Origin: CAVSKL01 sp963728475 [NCBI: Candidatus Eiseniibacteriota bacterium]
GTDB lineage: Bacteria; Eisenbacteria; RBG-16-71-46; JABDJR01
NCBI GenBank assembly: GCA_963728475.1
Contig: CAVSKL010000002.1
Coordinates: 744,001-808,000, forward strand
DNA: 64,000 bases
Direction of reading: 5' to 3'
Shown here: positions 1 to 8,078 of the stretch, in pieces
Layout of the letters: each line of letters begins with the position of its first letter
Position numbering within the stretch: the first letter of the stretch is position 1
Notes under the pieces: model-generated
Database searches by the model: none
Told to the model about the DNA's origin: nothing
Seen by the model: the letters and a program-made list of their open reading frames with translations, nothing else
Translations under genes and position numbers: made by a program

Positions 1-500
1 CCCCCGGCCAGCCGGTAGGTGCTCTCCATGTTGTAGCCCACGAACACCGCGCCCACCAGGAGGTAGCTCAGGTACGCCTTTCCCATCGGGCCGAGGAGCA
101 CCGAGCCGCTCCCCGCGTTCCAGCGGTAGCCCGAGACGAACTGCTCCTGCCGGAGGAGGAAGATGGAGACGATTCCCAGCGCGGTGAGGCCGATGAAGGT
201 GCGGACGCTGTTGCGGATGGAAGCGGAGGCGCTCTCCCGTCCCATGACCAGGCTGAAGAGGTAGGTGCTGATCATGACCGGGGCGCCCATCCCCACCAGC
301 AGGTAGACCCAACCCCGCACGCCGGGGTCGGCTCCCATCCGGACCAGCTTCCAGGTCACGGCGAGGAAGCCGACCACGCACAGGCCGGCCAGCCCGGTCA
401 GGCTGAAAGCCAGCCCCGAGCGGTGGCGGAGATAGGCGGCGCCCACCGGTATCATCGCCACCACCATCCCGGCCAGGAGAGCGGTTTCGCGGATACTCAT
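1..500 (-). CDS. PrsK-like multi-pass membrane sensor, N-terminal part (cut by window edge)
   Basis: Only the first 166 residues are inside the window. They form about five hydrophobic helices joined by short loops, with no soluble domain reached yet. The last visible stretch, GYNMESTYRLA, resembles the end of the membrane region of PrsK, the histidine kinase found in exosortase/EPS loci, where a similar Asn-x-Glu-x-x-x-Arg motif precedes the GAF and kinase domains. The ATG overlaps the stop of the TPR lipoprotein gene (ATGA), so the two are probably translationally coupled. The neighbouring exosortase, EpsI and deacetylase genes support a regulatory role, but the kinase part is off the edge. 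It could also be an unrelated membrane protein. Confidence 0.5.
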   Translation of the reverse strand, partial: MSIRETALLAGMVVAMIPVGAAYLRHRSGLAFSLTGLAGLCVVGFLAVTWKLVRMGADPGVRGWVYLLVGMGAPVMISTYLFSLVMGRESASASIRNSVRTFIGLTALGIVSIFLLRQEQFVSGYRWNAGSGSVLLGPMGKAYLSYLLVGAVFVGYNMESTYRLAG

Positions 501-2032
501 GGCTTGCCCCCCCTCCGGAGCCGGGCGGCCTCGCCGGAGAGCTGATTGGAGATCGCGCTGGGCGCGTACCAGCCGCTCGCCTGGTCCAGAATCTGGATCG
601 CCCGGGTGGTGTCGCCGAGCTGGTTCACCGCCAGGCTGGCCGCCTGGAAGGCGGCGTCCACGCCGCGGCTCTGACCCCGGGTGTCGGCGGCGATCCCCAC
701 CAGCTCCTGGACCGCCTCGGGATACCGCTTCTCGGTGAGGTAGACGTCCACCAGCTGCTCCCTCGCCGCCAGCCCCAGCTGGCGGTTGGGGTAGCGCGAC
801 TCGAAGTCCTTGTAGGCCTTTTCCGCTTCGGCCAGGGCCTGCCCCCGCGCCTCCGCGTCCCCCACCCGCGAGTAGTGCTGAACGATCCGGAGGGGGGCGG
901 CCAGCGCGGCCGCGGTCAGGGGGTGTTCCACCGGGATCGACCGGTAGACCTCCAGCGCCTTGGGCCAGCGGTCGCTCTTTTCGTAGATGTCGGCGGTCCA
1001 GAGCCGGGCCTGAGCGTTCTCATCCTCCGCCCCCGGATAATCCGAGGTCACCTTCTCCAGATCCTGGAGCGCCGCCTCGTCGTCCCCACGATTCCGCTCG
1101 AGGACGGACAGGGCCAGGAGCGCCCGGGGCGCGTACGGACTCCGCGGCTCCTCCCGGACCAGGCGCTTCAAGGTGGCGGCGCTGGAGTCGCGGGCCCCCA
1201 TCCGCCGCTGGGCCTCGGCCATGGCGAACCGGAGCGCTCCCGGGTCGCGGCCGGAGAGCGAATCCCCCGACGTCCGCATCTCCCCGAGCAGGCGGCGAAG
1301 CCCCGAGATGGCGCCGGGCCACTCCTGAAGGTCGGTATCGATGTCCACCAGCCGGGACTGGGCCTCGAGTCCGGCCTGGCTCTTCGGCTCCCGGTCGGCC
1401 ACCCGCTGGTAGTAGGCCCGGCTGTCCTCGTAGACCGTCTTCCGCGCGGCGAGGCTGGTGTCGGCGAGGGAGGCGGCGCGGAGGCGGGCCACCCGGAGCG
1501 GCAGCCCCAGCACGATCCCTTCCACCCCCGGCGCCCCGGGATGCGGCGGGACGGCGCTGATGGCGCGGGCGTAGGAGCGGACCGCGACCTGGTTGCGGCC
1601 CATGCGCTCGGCTTCCGCGCCCCGCCGCCAGGCCGCCTCCCCCGCCATCCGCGGGAGATCCGCGTACTCCTGCTCGACCCGGGCGAACAGGGTGTCGGCG
1701 CGCCCGGCCCGGCCAAAGCTCAGATACACCTCGGCCGCGTCCATCAGCGCGCGCGCGGCCACCGTGCGCCTTTCCCCCGCGGCCAGGCTCGTGTCCCCCG
1801 GGGCGGCGGGTCCGCCGTAGCGGCGGGCGATCTCCTGGTAGCGCTCGGCCACCCGCTCGCGGTCCGTGTTGCTGGTCAGATCGGGGCGGATGGAGAGCTG
1901 CTTGAACTCGCGGTCGGCATGCCAAAGCGCCCTTTCGGCGCGGAACCTCCGCCCGAGGCCGGGGGAGCCTCCGCAACCGGCGAGGAACGGAACCAGGACC
2001 AGGAGGAGGCAAAGACGACGGGCGCCGCTCAT
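497..2032 (-). CDS. TPR-repeat lipoprotein
   Basis: This 511-residue protein starts with a lipoprotein signal peptide ending in the lipobox LAGC (Cys20), so it is predicted to be lipid-anchored in the envelope. The rest is alpha-helical and shows degenerate tetratricopeptide-type repeats from about residue 45 to 500, for example around SYARAISAVPP, ALQDLEKVTSDYPGA and ALEVYRSIPVEHP. Such proteins are scaffolds for envelope complexes. The start was chosen because it gives the signal peptide and overlaps the stop of the upstream membrane protein as ATGA; the frame stays open further upstream but there it is a shadow of that gene. Proteins with TPR repeats are common partners in exosortase loci (PrsT), but this one is shorter than that family, so the specific role is unknown. 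Confidence 0.85.
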   Translation of the reverse strand: MSGARRLCLLLVLVPFLAGCGGSPGLGRRFRAERALWHADREFKQLSIRPDLTSNTDRERVAERYQEIARRYGGPAAPGDTSLAAGERRTVAARALMDAAEVYLSFGRAGRADTLFARVEQEYADLPRMAGEAAWRRGAEAERMGRNQVAVRSYARAISAVPPHPGAPGVEGIVLGLPLRVARLRAASLADTSLAARKTVYEDSRAYYQRVADREPKSQAGLEAQSRLVDIDTDLQEWPGAISGLRRLLGEMRTSGDSLSGRDPGALRFAMAEAQRRMGARDSSAATLKRLVREEPRSPYAPRALLALSVLERNRGDDEAALQDLEKVTSDYPGAEDENAQARLWTADIYEKSDRWPKALEVYRSIPVEHPLTAAALAAPLRIVQHYSRVGDAEARGQALAEAEKAYKDFESRYPNRQLGLAAREQLVDVYLTEKRYPEAVQELVGIAADTRGQSRGVDAAFQAASLAVNQLGDTTRAIQILDQASGWYAPSAISNQLSGEAARLRRGGKP

Positions 2033-2859
2033 GCGCGTTCCTCCCGGTCCCAGAGGAAGAGCCGGGTCACCGCCCCGGTGAGGAGGAATCCGAGGATCGC
2101 CGCCGCCGCGATCTCCAGCACCAGGACCCAGGCCAAGAGTTCCGGGTTGAACTTGCCGTAGAAGAGGTCGGACCGCTGGCTGAGGTAGTCCAGGGGGTAG
2201 TTCAGGAGGACCATGAGAAGGACCACCCCGAACGTGGGCAGGAACCGGCGGCCGGCGGTGCGGACGGACCGGCCGATGGCCGCGAAGGGGCCGCGCCCAC
2301 CGAGCACGATCCAGGGCGAGGTGAAGATCAGGAAGGTCTCCACCAGGGCGAAGACGGCCACTGGCGCCAGCCTCGCCCCCCACCGGACGGCGGCCGCCGA
2401 GTGGTAGTCGCGCGGAAGCCCCCCGGCCACGAGGAAGATCCCGATGCTCAAGGCCGCTTCCAGCACCGCCACCACCACCAGGGCCCCGTACCGGCGACGG
2501 GCCTCGGCGTAGGGCGCCGCCGTCTCCTGTCCGTAGCTGCGGGCGAAGAGGAGCGTTCCCGCCCCCACCGACCAGGAGGAGGCCAGGACCGCCACTGCGA
2601 TGTTCACCCGGGCGAACACCGAGGGGAGAGCCAGGTAGAAGAACGGATAATGGGTGGCGCCCTGCCCCCCCACCCAGGTGACGAGCGGAAGCGCCACCGA
2701 CATCACCACCGGGCGGTGGAAGGAAAGCAGGATCTCCAGCAGCAGGAGCTGGAGCGCCCCCACCATCAGGAAGGGCACCCAGATGCTGAATCGGAACAGT
2801 CTCGAGATCGATGCCTGAAGCGACCACAGGGCGACGCTCAGGGCCCGGAAAAGGTTCAT
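2029..2859 (-). CDS. Multi-pass integral membrane protein of unknown function
   Basis: This 276-residue protein has about six or seven hydrophobic helices with short basic loops and no catalytic motif I recognise. A segment near the middle (SPWIVLGGRGPFAAIGRSVR) resembles a loop seen in DUF4013-type or glycerophosphoryl-diester-phosphodiesterase-associated membrane proteins, which is weak evidence only. I chose the ATG at 2859 because GAGGAC lies just upstream; a GTG at 2910 would add 17 residues without a good ribosome site. It is the first gene of a three-gene operon with the TPR lipoprotein and the PrsK-like sensor, joined by ATGA overlaps, and sits behind a near-consensus promoter at 2958-2985. 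Confidence 0.8.
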   Translation of the reverse strand: MNLFRALSVALWSLQASISRLFRFSIWVPFLMVGALQLLLLEILLSFHRPVVMSVALPLVTWVGGQGATHYPFFYLALPSVFARVNIAVAVLASSWSVGAGTLLFARSYGQETAAPYAEARRRYGALVVVAVLEAALSIGIFLVAGGLPRDYHSAAAVRWGARLAPVAVFALVETFLIFTSPWIVLGGRGPFAAIGRSVRTAGRRFLPTFGVVLLMVLLNYPLDYLSQRSDLFYGKFNPELLAWVLVLEIAAAAILGFLLTGAVTRLFLWDREERA

Positions 2860-2957
2860 GCCGTCCTCAAGTCCTTCCCTCGCAAGCCAAATCGGAACGA
2901 ATTCCGACACCCTGGCCGCCGCCCGTTGGGGAGCTTTCCGCTTTTGGGAAGAATAAA

Positions 2958-2985
2958 ATCATAGCATGAAAGGAGATGATGTCAA
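2958..2985 (-). promoter_or_regulatory. Near-consensus sigma-70 promoter for the membrane protein/TPR lipoprotein/sensor operon
   Basis: On the minus strand a perfect -35 TTGACA (2980-2985) is followed after 16 bp by TATGAT (2958-2963), five of six matches to the -10 consensus. The start of the first gene is about 100 nt downstream. The surrounding 50 bp are much more AT-rich than the rest of the window, which also fits a promoter. The rest of the gap between 2860 and 3084 holds no gene that I can see. Confidence 0.75.
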
Positions 2986-3084
2986 TACGAGACAAGATGG
3001 ACCGGAGTGACGGCCTGTTTTACTCCCGGCCCCGGACACCGTAAACAAGACCATACGGTTGACAATGGATTCGACAGGAGGGGC

Positions 3085-3930
3085 TCAGTCCAGAAGTCCG
3101 AGGTCCCGGAGCACCCCCCCCTGGGATCCATAGTGAGCCAACTCCAGCAATTTTTCCAGTCTTCCCCGAGCGGCCCCCAGGTTGTGGTAGTGCGTCCAGC
3201 GGGTCCGCGGACCCACGGGGAGCCGGGGCTGGGCCGGGTCCAGCTCCCAGGGGTGGACGTTCAGGACCACCGGCCGCCCCGCCTTCACCAGGCTCCGGAG
3301 CGCCCGCCGCTGGAACTCGAGTGGCAGGAGCCTCAGGTAGGCCCCTCCGGTGGCCGGAACGTTCACCGGCCCCAGGCGAACGGTGGGAAGGGGAAACTCC
3401 ACCAGGCGGGCCCCTCCCGGCAACTCCAGGCGGTGGGGCCACCGGGGCGCCCCGGGAATGCCGTACTTGCGGCGCTTGATGGGGAAGATGCTGGAATCGT
3501 ACCGGTAGCCCTCCTCGGCCAGGATCGCCAGCGCCCACCGGGTGCGCTCGACCACCGTGTAGGAGGGGGCCCGGTACCCGGCCACCCCGGCTCCGGAGAG
3601 ATCCTCGAGAAGCGCCTTGGCGCGGCGCACGTCTTCCCGGAACGCCTCCGGGCTCTGCCGGTAGATGAGTTCGTGTCCGTAGCCGTGGGAGGCGATCTCG
3701 TGGCCCGCCTCCGCGATCCGGCGCACCAGCGCCGGGTGGCGCTCGGCGGTCCACCCCAGGACGAAGAAGGTCCCGTGGATGCCGCGCCGGTCCAGGATCT
3801 CCAGGAGACGGTCGGTGTTGGCCTCGCACCGGTCCTCGAGCCCGTCCCAGCGCTCCCGGGGGAAGAAGGGACGGAGGGCCTCGGCCTGGAAGTAGTCCTC
3901 CACGTCGGTGGAGAAGGCGGCGAGGCTCAA
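3085..3930 (-). CDS. Exosortase-locus polysaccharide deacetylase (NodB type, DUF3473)
   Basis: This 281-residue protein matches the polysaccharide deacetylases found beside XrtA exosortases. It opens with STDVEDYFQ (Asp9, the catalytic/metal Asp region), has the metal-binding HGYGH (His82, His86), the YRAPSY motif near residue 120 and a C-terminal HPWELD as in DUF3473. It would remove N-acetyl groups from the exported polysaccharide. There is no ATG; I chose the TTG at 3930, which overlaps the TGA of epsI as TTGA and gives a length close to the family norm of about 280. There is no signal peptide, as is usual for this subfamily. It is the last gene of the exosortase-epsI-deacetylase operon. 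Confidence 0.93.
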   Translation of the reverse strand: MSLAAFSTDVEDYFQAEALRPFFPRERWDGLEDRCEANTDRLLEILDRRGIHGTFFVLGWTAERHPALVRRIAEAGHEIASHGYGHELIYRQSPEAFREDVRRAKALLEDLSGAGVAGYRAPSYTVVERTRWALAILAEEGYRYDSSIFPIKRRKYGIPGAPRWPHRLELPGGARLVEFPLPTVRLGPVNVPATGGAYLRLLPLEFQRRALRSLVKAGRPVVLNVHPWELDPAQPRLPVGPRTRWTHYHNLGAARGRLEKLLELAHYGSQGGVLRDLGLLD

Positions 3931-4553
3931 CGGAGCCCCGCTCCCGCCAGGAGCGACTCCAGGGGCTTGTCGAGCCGGGTCATCAGGTCGCGCATGGCCA
4001 GGGTGTCGCGTTCCATGCAGTGGAAGCGGATGAAGGCGGCGTCGGTGGGGCGGCGGCGCAGCGAATTCCGCACCAGGTCCCACTTGAGCGCGTACTCGTC
4101 GGTCACCGTGCCGGAGCGGGTCTGGAACCAGTAGATCATGCGCTGGTCGTTCCCCTGGCGGTCGATGGTGGCGCGTTCGGCGGGCTGGCGGCGACCTCCC
4201 AGCTCCAGCACCACCGGCGCGAGGCTCTGGATCTCGTACCCGGTACCGGGAAGGCAATGCCGCGGGGAGTGGATCTGCGAACCCACCTGCTGCTGCCGGA
4301 AATAAGCGAAGAAGACCCAGGCGGCGGCGCCGCCGGGGCCCCGGTAGAGGCGGAGCGTGGTGGCGTCGGCGCCCAGCGCCTTCGCTTCCCCCACCCCCAG
4401 CGCGTGCTCCTCCCCCACCCACGGCCCCACCGCGAGCGGCACCCGGGAGAAATCGGGCGCCCGTGGGGGTGCCGGGCGGTGTTCGCTCACCACCCGGGCA
4501 TAGGCCCCCCCGGCCAGGATGAGCAGGGCCGCGATCAGCGCTCGCGCCGCCAT
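3927..4553 (-). CDS. epsI: Exosortase-associated protein EpsI
   Basis: This 208-residue protein has one N-terminal membrane segment (residues 4-20) and the EpsI-domain hallmark HSPRHCLPG with Cys100, followed by GYEI. EpsI-family proteins accompany exosortases, often fused to them, and are thought to act in export or assembly of the exopolysaccharide at the inner membrane; their exact reaction is not settled. The start is the ATG at 4553, which lies 19 nt inside the end of the exosortase gene; the open frame continues upstream but only as a shadow of that gene. The stop overlaps the TTG start of the deacetylase, so the three genes are tightly coupled. Confidence 0.93.
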   Translation of the reverse strand: MAARALIAALLILAGGAYARVVSEHRPAPPRAPDFSRVPLAVGPWVGEEHALGVGEAKALGADATTLRLYRGPGGAAAWVFFAYFRQQQVGSQIHSPRHCLPGTGYEIQSLAPVVLELGGRRQPAERATIDRQGNDQRMIYWFQTRSGTVTDEYALKWDLVRNSLRRRPTDAAFIRFHCMERDTLAMRDLMTRLDKPLESLLAGAGLR

Positions 4554-5332
4554 ATCCGGCGTGCTCCTTTCCCGATCAGGGCCAGGATGCCCAGCGCGGC
4601 CGCGAACACCACCAGCCCGAAGAGTTCGTGGGGCGTGCCCTCGGCGTACTGCACTCCACCCACGTAGGCGGCCACCCCACTCCCCCAAACCCGGAGGGCG
4701 TTGCCCGCCACCGAGAGGGGAATCGTGACCAGGAAGATTGCGACCTTGCCCCAGGCCGGGACCGGCAGCCAGTAGGCGAAGAGCGCGCCCAGGGCCAGGA
4801 AGGCATAGAGGGAGCGGATGCCGCTACAGGCCTCGGCCACCTCCAGGCTCACCCCGGGAAGATGGAGCACGTTCCCCTCGCGCATCACCGGGATCCCCAC
4901 CGTCTTCAGGCCCACCACCGCCCCGTGGGCGGCCAGCGACTGGAGCGGCGCGGTCACGTCGTAGTAGATGACGTAAGGCAGCGGGACGGCCAGGGCCAGG
5001 AACGCGATGGGAAAGGCGAGGCGCCGGAGCCAGCTCCATCCCAGCAGGAACACCGTACCCGAGGCGAGGAGCACGAGCAGGCTCATCCGCTCGGTGAAGA
5101 CCTCGGCGCCCGCCGCCCCCAGCACCAGGAGCGCCATCGCGAAGGCGATGCCGGCCAGTCCCCAGGCCGACGGCCGCACCGGGACCGCCGCCAGGTCCCC
5201 CCGGCGCTGCCACACCAGGAAGGCGGCCACGGGGGGGATGAGAAAGCCGTGGCTGTAGTTGGGGTCGTGGAGCCAGTCCCCGACCAGGCCCGCCGCCACC
5301 GGCGCATAGACCAATGCGGAGACCAGGGCCAC
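4535..5332 (-). CDS. xrt: Exosortase (EpsH/Xrt family transpeptidase)
   Basis: This protein of at least 265 residues has about eight membrane helices and the full exosortase triad: Cys169 in EACSGIR, Arg214 in GNALRVWG and His235 in GTPHELFG. Exosortases cut proteins at PEP-CTERM-like tails and attach them to the cell surface, and occur with EPS genes as here. The given start is GTG at 5332, but family members usually begin about 13 residues earlier with a basic stretch. Reading back gives SDLRKTLLWTGG after an in-frame CTG at 5369-5371, which has GGAGG nine bases upstream (5381-5385). A four-codon frame, ATG GCG TTC TGA, overlaps that CTG. The true start is therefore uncertain. Confidence 0.95.
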   Translation of the reverse strand: MALVSALVYAPVAAGLVGDWLHDPNYSHGFLIPPVAAFLVWQRRGDLAAVPVRPSAWGLAGIAFAMALLVLGAAGAEVFTERMSLLVLLASGTVFLLGWSWLRRLAFPIAFLALAVPLPYVIYYDVTAPLQSLAAHGAVVGLKTVGIPVMREGNVLHLPGVSLEVAEACSGIRSLYAFLALGALFAYWLPVPAWGKVAIFLVTIPLSVAGNALRVWGSGVAAYVGGVQYAEGTPHELFGLVVFAAALGILALIGKGARRIWRRER

Positions 5333-5416
5333 GCCGCCGGTCCAGAGGAGAGTCTTGCGAAGGTCGCTCAGAACGCCATGCCTCCAGGTTCGTGCCCCGC
5401 GGGCCCAGAGCAGATG

Positions 5417-5425
5417 AGTCTACCA
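5417..5425 (-). promoter_or_regulatory. Candidate extended -10 promoter for exosortase-epsI-deacetylase
   Basis: On the minus strand TGGTAGACT reads as an extended -10 (TGn followed by TAGACT, four of six matches). There is no convincing -35 box. It lies about 50 nt upstream of the likely exosortase start, in the 80-bp gap behind the FN3 protein gene. Similar TGn-TAnACT elements are seen at 19273-19281 and 40062-40070. Confidence 0.4.
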
Positions 5426-5459
5426 TGGGGTGCGGGAGCCGGAGGCCGGGGGCCGCCGC

Positions 5460-7754
5460 TCAGCGGCGGATGGCGACCTTGCGGGCCCGGATGAGGTCGC
5501 CCTGGCGCACCTGCATGAAATAGATCCCCGACGGCGCCGCGGCGCCGCCGCCGGTGCGTCCGTTCCAGCGGGCTTCCCATCCTCCGCCCGCCCGGAACGC
5601 TTCGGGCTCGGCCACCAGTCGTCCCTGGACGTCGAAGATCCGGATGGCCGGCGGACCGGAGCGCCCCGCGCCGGGGGTGTCCTCCACCGAGAGCTTCCAG
5701 CCGGCGCCGTCAGGGGAGACCGAGACTCCCGCCGGAGCGGCGGCGGCGACCGTCACCCAGTTCGCGAGCGGCGATTCGCTCCCCGCCGCGTCCACCGCCA
5801 CCACCGCGTAGCGGAGGCCGGCGTCGGGCTGCCGGAAGTCCACGTACACGGTGTCGAATCCCGCCACCGAGGCCACCGCCACCAGGCGCTGCCCGGGGTG
5901 CGACCGGTAGACGCGATACCCGGCCACCTCGGTCGAATAGACCGGGCTCCAGGCCAGCCGGACCCCGCCGGTGACCGTCCGCGCGCTCAGACCCTCGGGC
6001 GCGGGGAGCGGCGCGGCGTCGGCGTTGGCCGCGCTCACCTGGTTCAGGAAGGCCAGCGTCCACGGCGAGGCGTTGCCCGCCTCGTCCACCGCCCGCAGCA
6101 CGAACCCGAGGGGGGCGCGGGCGTCGACGCCCTTGATGTTGGTGAATTCCTGCTTGCCCGGCCACTTGGGGGCACCGGAGAGGGGCTGGTCGGGGCGGCC
6201 GTCCCACCACGCGGTTCCCAGGACCGGGTCGGCGGCCCAGCGGAGCTCGTAGTGATCCGCCCGGCCGGTCATCCCGTCGTCGCCGGGAGCGAGCCAGCGG
6301 AGCTGGACGGTATTGTTGTTGAAGACCGAGGCCTGGAAACTCCCGGGAAGGGAGGGAGCGACCACGTCCACGTTCCGCCGGTCCACGGTGACCGGATTCG
6401 ACGGCGGGGCCACGTTGCCGGCCCCGTCCACCGCCGCCACCGCGAAGCTGGCCATGGCTCCGGGGACCACCGTCCCCACCGTGCGGGACTCCACCGAGCC
6501 CGGGGCGAGCGGGACCCAGGATTCCGCGAGCTGTGCGGCCGCTCCGGTGGTGAGGCTCTTGGCATCGCCGTCCACCCGCCACACCCGGTACGAGGCCACC
6601 GGGCCCCGGTCGTCCACCGGCACGGTCCAGCTCAGCACCACCGTATCTCCGGCCGCCACCGAGCCCGCGAGGTCGGTGATGGCGGCGGGAGCGAGGGTGT
6701 CGGGGAACGCGGGCAGGGTCGCCGCGGCCGGCGCCGAGGCCTCGGACCGGTTGCCCGCGCTGTCGAGGGCGGCGATCGCGAAGGCCACCGCCGACTCGGG
6801 GGTGAGGCCGTCGACCACCAGCCGCTCCGCCGTTCCGGGAAGCGCGGGGGCCGCGGCCGGCACCGCGGTGCCGCCGTCCCAGGACCAGGTGCCGGGAGCG
6901 CCGCCCAGGCGGCGAAGATCGTAGGCCGCCGCCCGCTCGGCCCCGTAGGGGGACGCGTCGGCGGGGGCGGTCCAGGTGAGCGCCACCCGGGTCGGCCCGA
7001 GCACCTCGATCGCGAGGTCGGCGACCGTGGCCGGAGCCAGGGTGTCCGCGGGGGGCGGCGGGGGCGGCGCCACGTCCAGGCTCAACCATCCGCGCAGGAC
7101 GTCGGTGCCGCCGGTGGTGGTGATCTCCACGTTCAACGCGCCGTTGGGGAGCGCGGAGAGGTCCGCGCCCACCAGGAGGTTCCCGGAGGCGTCGTGCCCG
7201 GTCACCGACCCCGGCGCCGCCACCCCGTTGGCGGCGCGGAAGCGCACCGCGGGGGCGCCGTCGAGCCCGACCCCGGTCAACGTGAACGCGGCGGAGGCGG
7301 GGTCCGCCGCCACCCGGTTCGGGCGGAGCCCGGTAAGGAACGGAGCCGCGGGCGGGGTCCAGGTCCGGACCGGTGATCCCGCGGACAGAACGCCGTCGGC
7401 GTCGAGGACCCGGAGGACGGCGTGGACCGGGGTACCGGGGGTGAGCCCCGAGACCCAGGCGCTCTGGCCGGTGCCGGGGGCGGCGGGCGCCGGAAGCCCG
7501 CTCACCGGAACCGCGCTTGCCCACCACGCTTCGAGGTCGGTCCCGGGTGCGGAGGAAGCGATGCGCATCTCGTACCCGGTCGCGGATCCGGCCTGGACGC
7601 CCTCCTGCGGAGCGGTCCAGCTCACGTGAACCTGGGTGCGCGGATCGGGCGCGGCCCCGGCTCCGGCGGCCGCCAGCGACAGCGCGGCCGCGGCCAGGCC
7701 GGCGACGAGGGCTCGGCGCCCGAAAGCGATGGTGAAAGCATGGTGGGCGGGAAT
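5460..7754 (-). CDS. Secreted multi-FN3 protein with C-terminal FlgD/type-IX-like domain
   Basis: This is a surface or secreted protein of about 764 residues. After a signal peptide (residues 7-35, hydrophobic GLAAAALSLAAAGAGA) it carries a first fibronectin type III-like domain, an IPT-like domain (about 125-230), then FN3 domains starting near residues 233, 351, 461 and 585. The last 65 residues (from about 701) are a FlgD-Ig-like domain ending SGIYFMQV...KVAIRR, the type used for type IX sorting or anchoring in FCB-group bacteria. It lacks a PEP-CTERM tail. The signal peptide lies upstream of the first usual start (GTG 7625). In frame, an ATT at 7752-7754 follows GGAGGAGA; alternatively one missing G near 7739 would give ATG GCT TTC. 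It could be an adhesin; no enzyme domain is seen. Confidence 0.85.
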   Translation of the reverse strand: MPAHHAFTIAFGRRALVAGLAAAALSLAAAGAGAAPDPRTQVHVSWTAPQEGVQAGSATGYEMRIASSAPGTDLEAWWASAVPVSGLPAPAAPGTGQSAWVSGLTPGTPVHAVLRVLDADGVLSAGSPVRTWTPPAAPFLTGLRPNRVAADPASAAFTLTGVGLDGAPAVRFRAANGVAAPGSVTGHDASGNLLVGADLSALPNGALNVEITTTGGTDVLRGWLSLDVAPPPPPPADTLAPATVADLAIEVLGPTRVALTWTAPADASPYGAERAAAYDLRRLGGAPGTWSWDGGTAVPAAAPALPGTAERLVVDGLTPESAVAFAIAALDSAGNRSEASAPAAATLPAFPDTLAPAAITDLAGSVAAGDTVVLSWTVPVDDRGPVASYRVWRVDGDAKSLTTGAAAQLAESWVPLAPGSVESRTVGTVVPGAMASFAVAAVDGAGNVAPPSNPVTVDRRNVDVVAPSLPGSFQASVFNNNTVQLRWLAPGDDGMTGRADHYELRWAADPVLGTAWWDGRPDQPLSGAPKWPGKQEFTNIKGVDARAPLGFVLRAVDEAGNASPWTLAFLNQVSAANADAAPLPAPEGLSARTVTGGVRLAWSPVYSTEVAGYRVYRSHPGQRLVAVASVAGFDTVYVDFRQPDAGLRYAVVAVDAAGSESPLANWVTVAAAAPAGVSVSPDGAGWKLSVEDTPGAGRSGPPAIRIFDVQGRLVAEPEAFRAGGGWEARWNGRTGGGAAAPSGIYFMQVRQGDLIRARKVAIRR

Positions 7755-8078
7755 GGCTGGTCTCCTCCTCTCCCGGCGAAATCCTCACGGTCCCGCCGGG
7801 TCAATAGGCAAGGAGCGCGCCAGCCTCTGGAGCCCGGGGCCGTAAGATCCAACTCGCGACGCGGCAACCGGTTACAGATCCGGTTGCAGTCACGTTCGAG
7901 AGGCGGTTGGGGGACGCGGCCCGGAGGTCTCGCAATCGGCAATGGCGGGGATGACGATCGCAACCCCGAGGCCCGGGCGCGCGCATGTGTGATCGAAGCC
8001 ATTGAAGTCCAGTCCCCTTTGCCGATACCGTGGAAGGCCGGCTTCCCGGGAAAGTCCCCCCACCCAAGACGAGGAACC
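7755..8078. other. Divergent intergenic region
   Basis: These 324 bp separate the minus-strand FN3 protein gene from the plus-strand GT2 gene and must contain promoters for both. Apart from the palindrome at 7864-7887 and weak promoter-like strings I see no RNA gene or open frame of its own. Confidence 0.6.
7864..7887. repeat. Perfect inverted repeat in divergent promoter region (operator candidate)
   Basis: GCAACCGG and CCGGTTGC form an 8-bp perfect inverted repeat around an 8-bp AT-richer spacer (TTACAGAT). There is no T-run on either side, so it does not look like a terminator. Its place between two divergent genes and its 16-bp centre-to-centre geometry fit a binding site for a dimeric regulator. 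Function is inferred from position only. Confidence 0.4.

Noticed and set aside
3059-3064. Perfect TTGACA on the plus strand
   Set aside because: No -10 box follows at 15-19 bp and only the minus-strand deacetylase gene lies downstream, so it is not a likely promoter.
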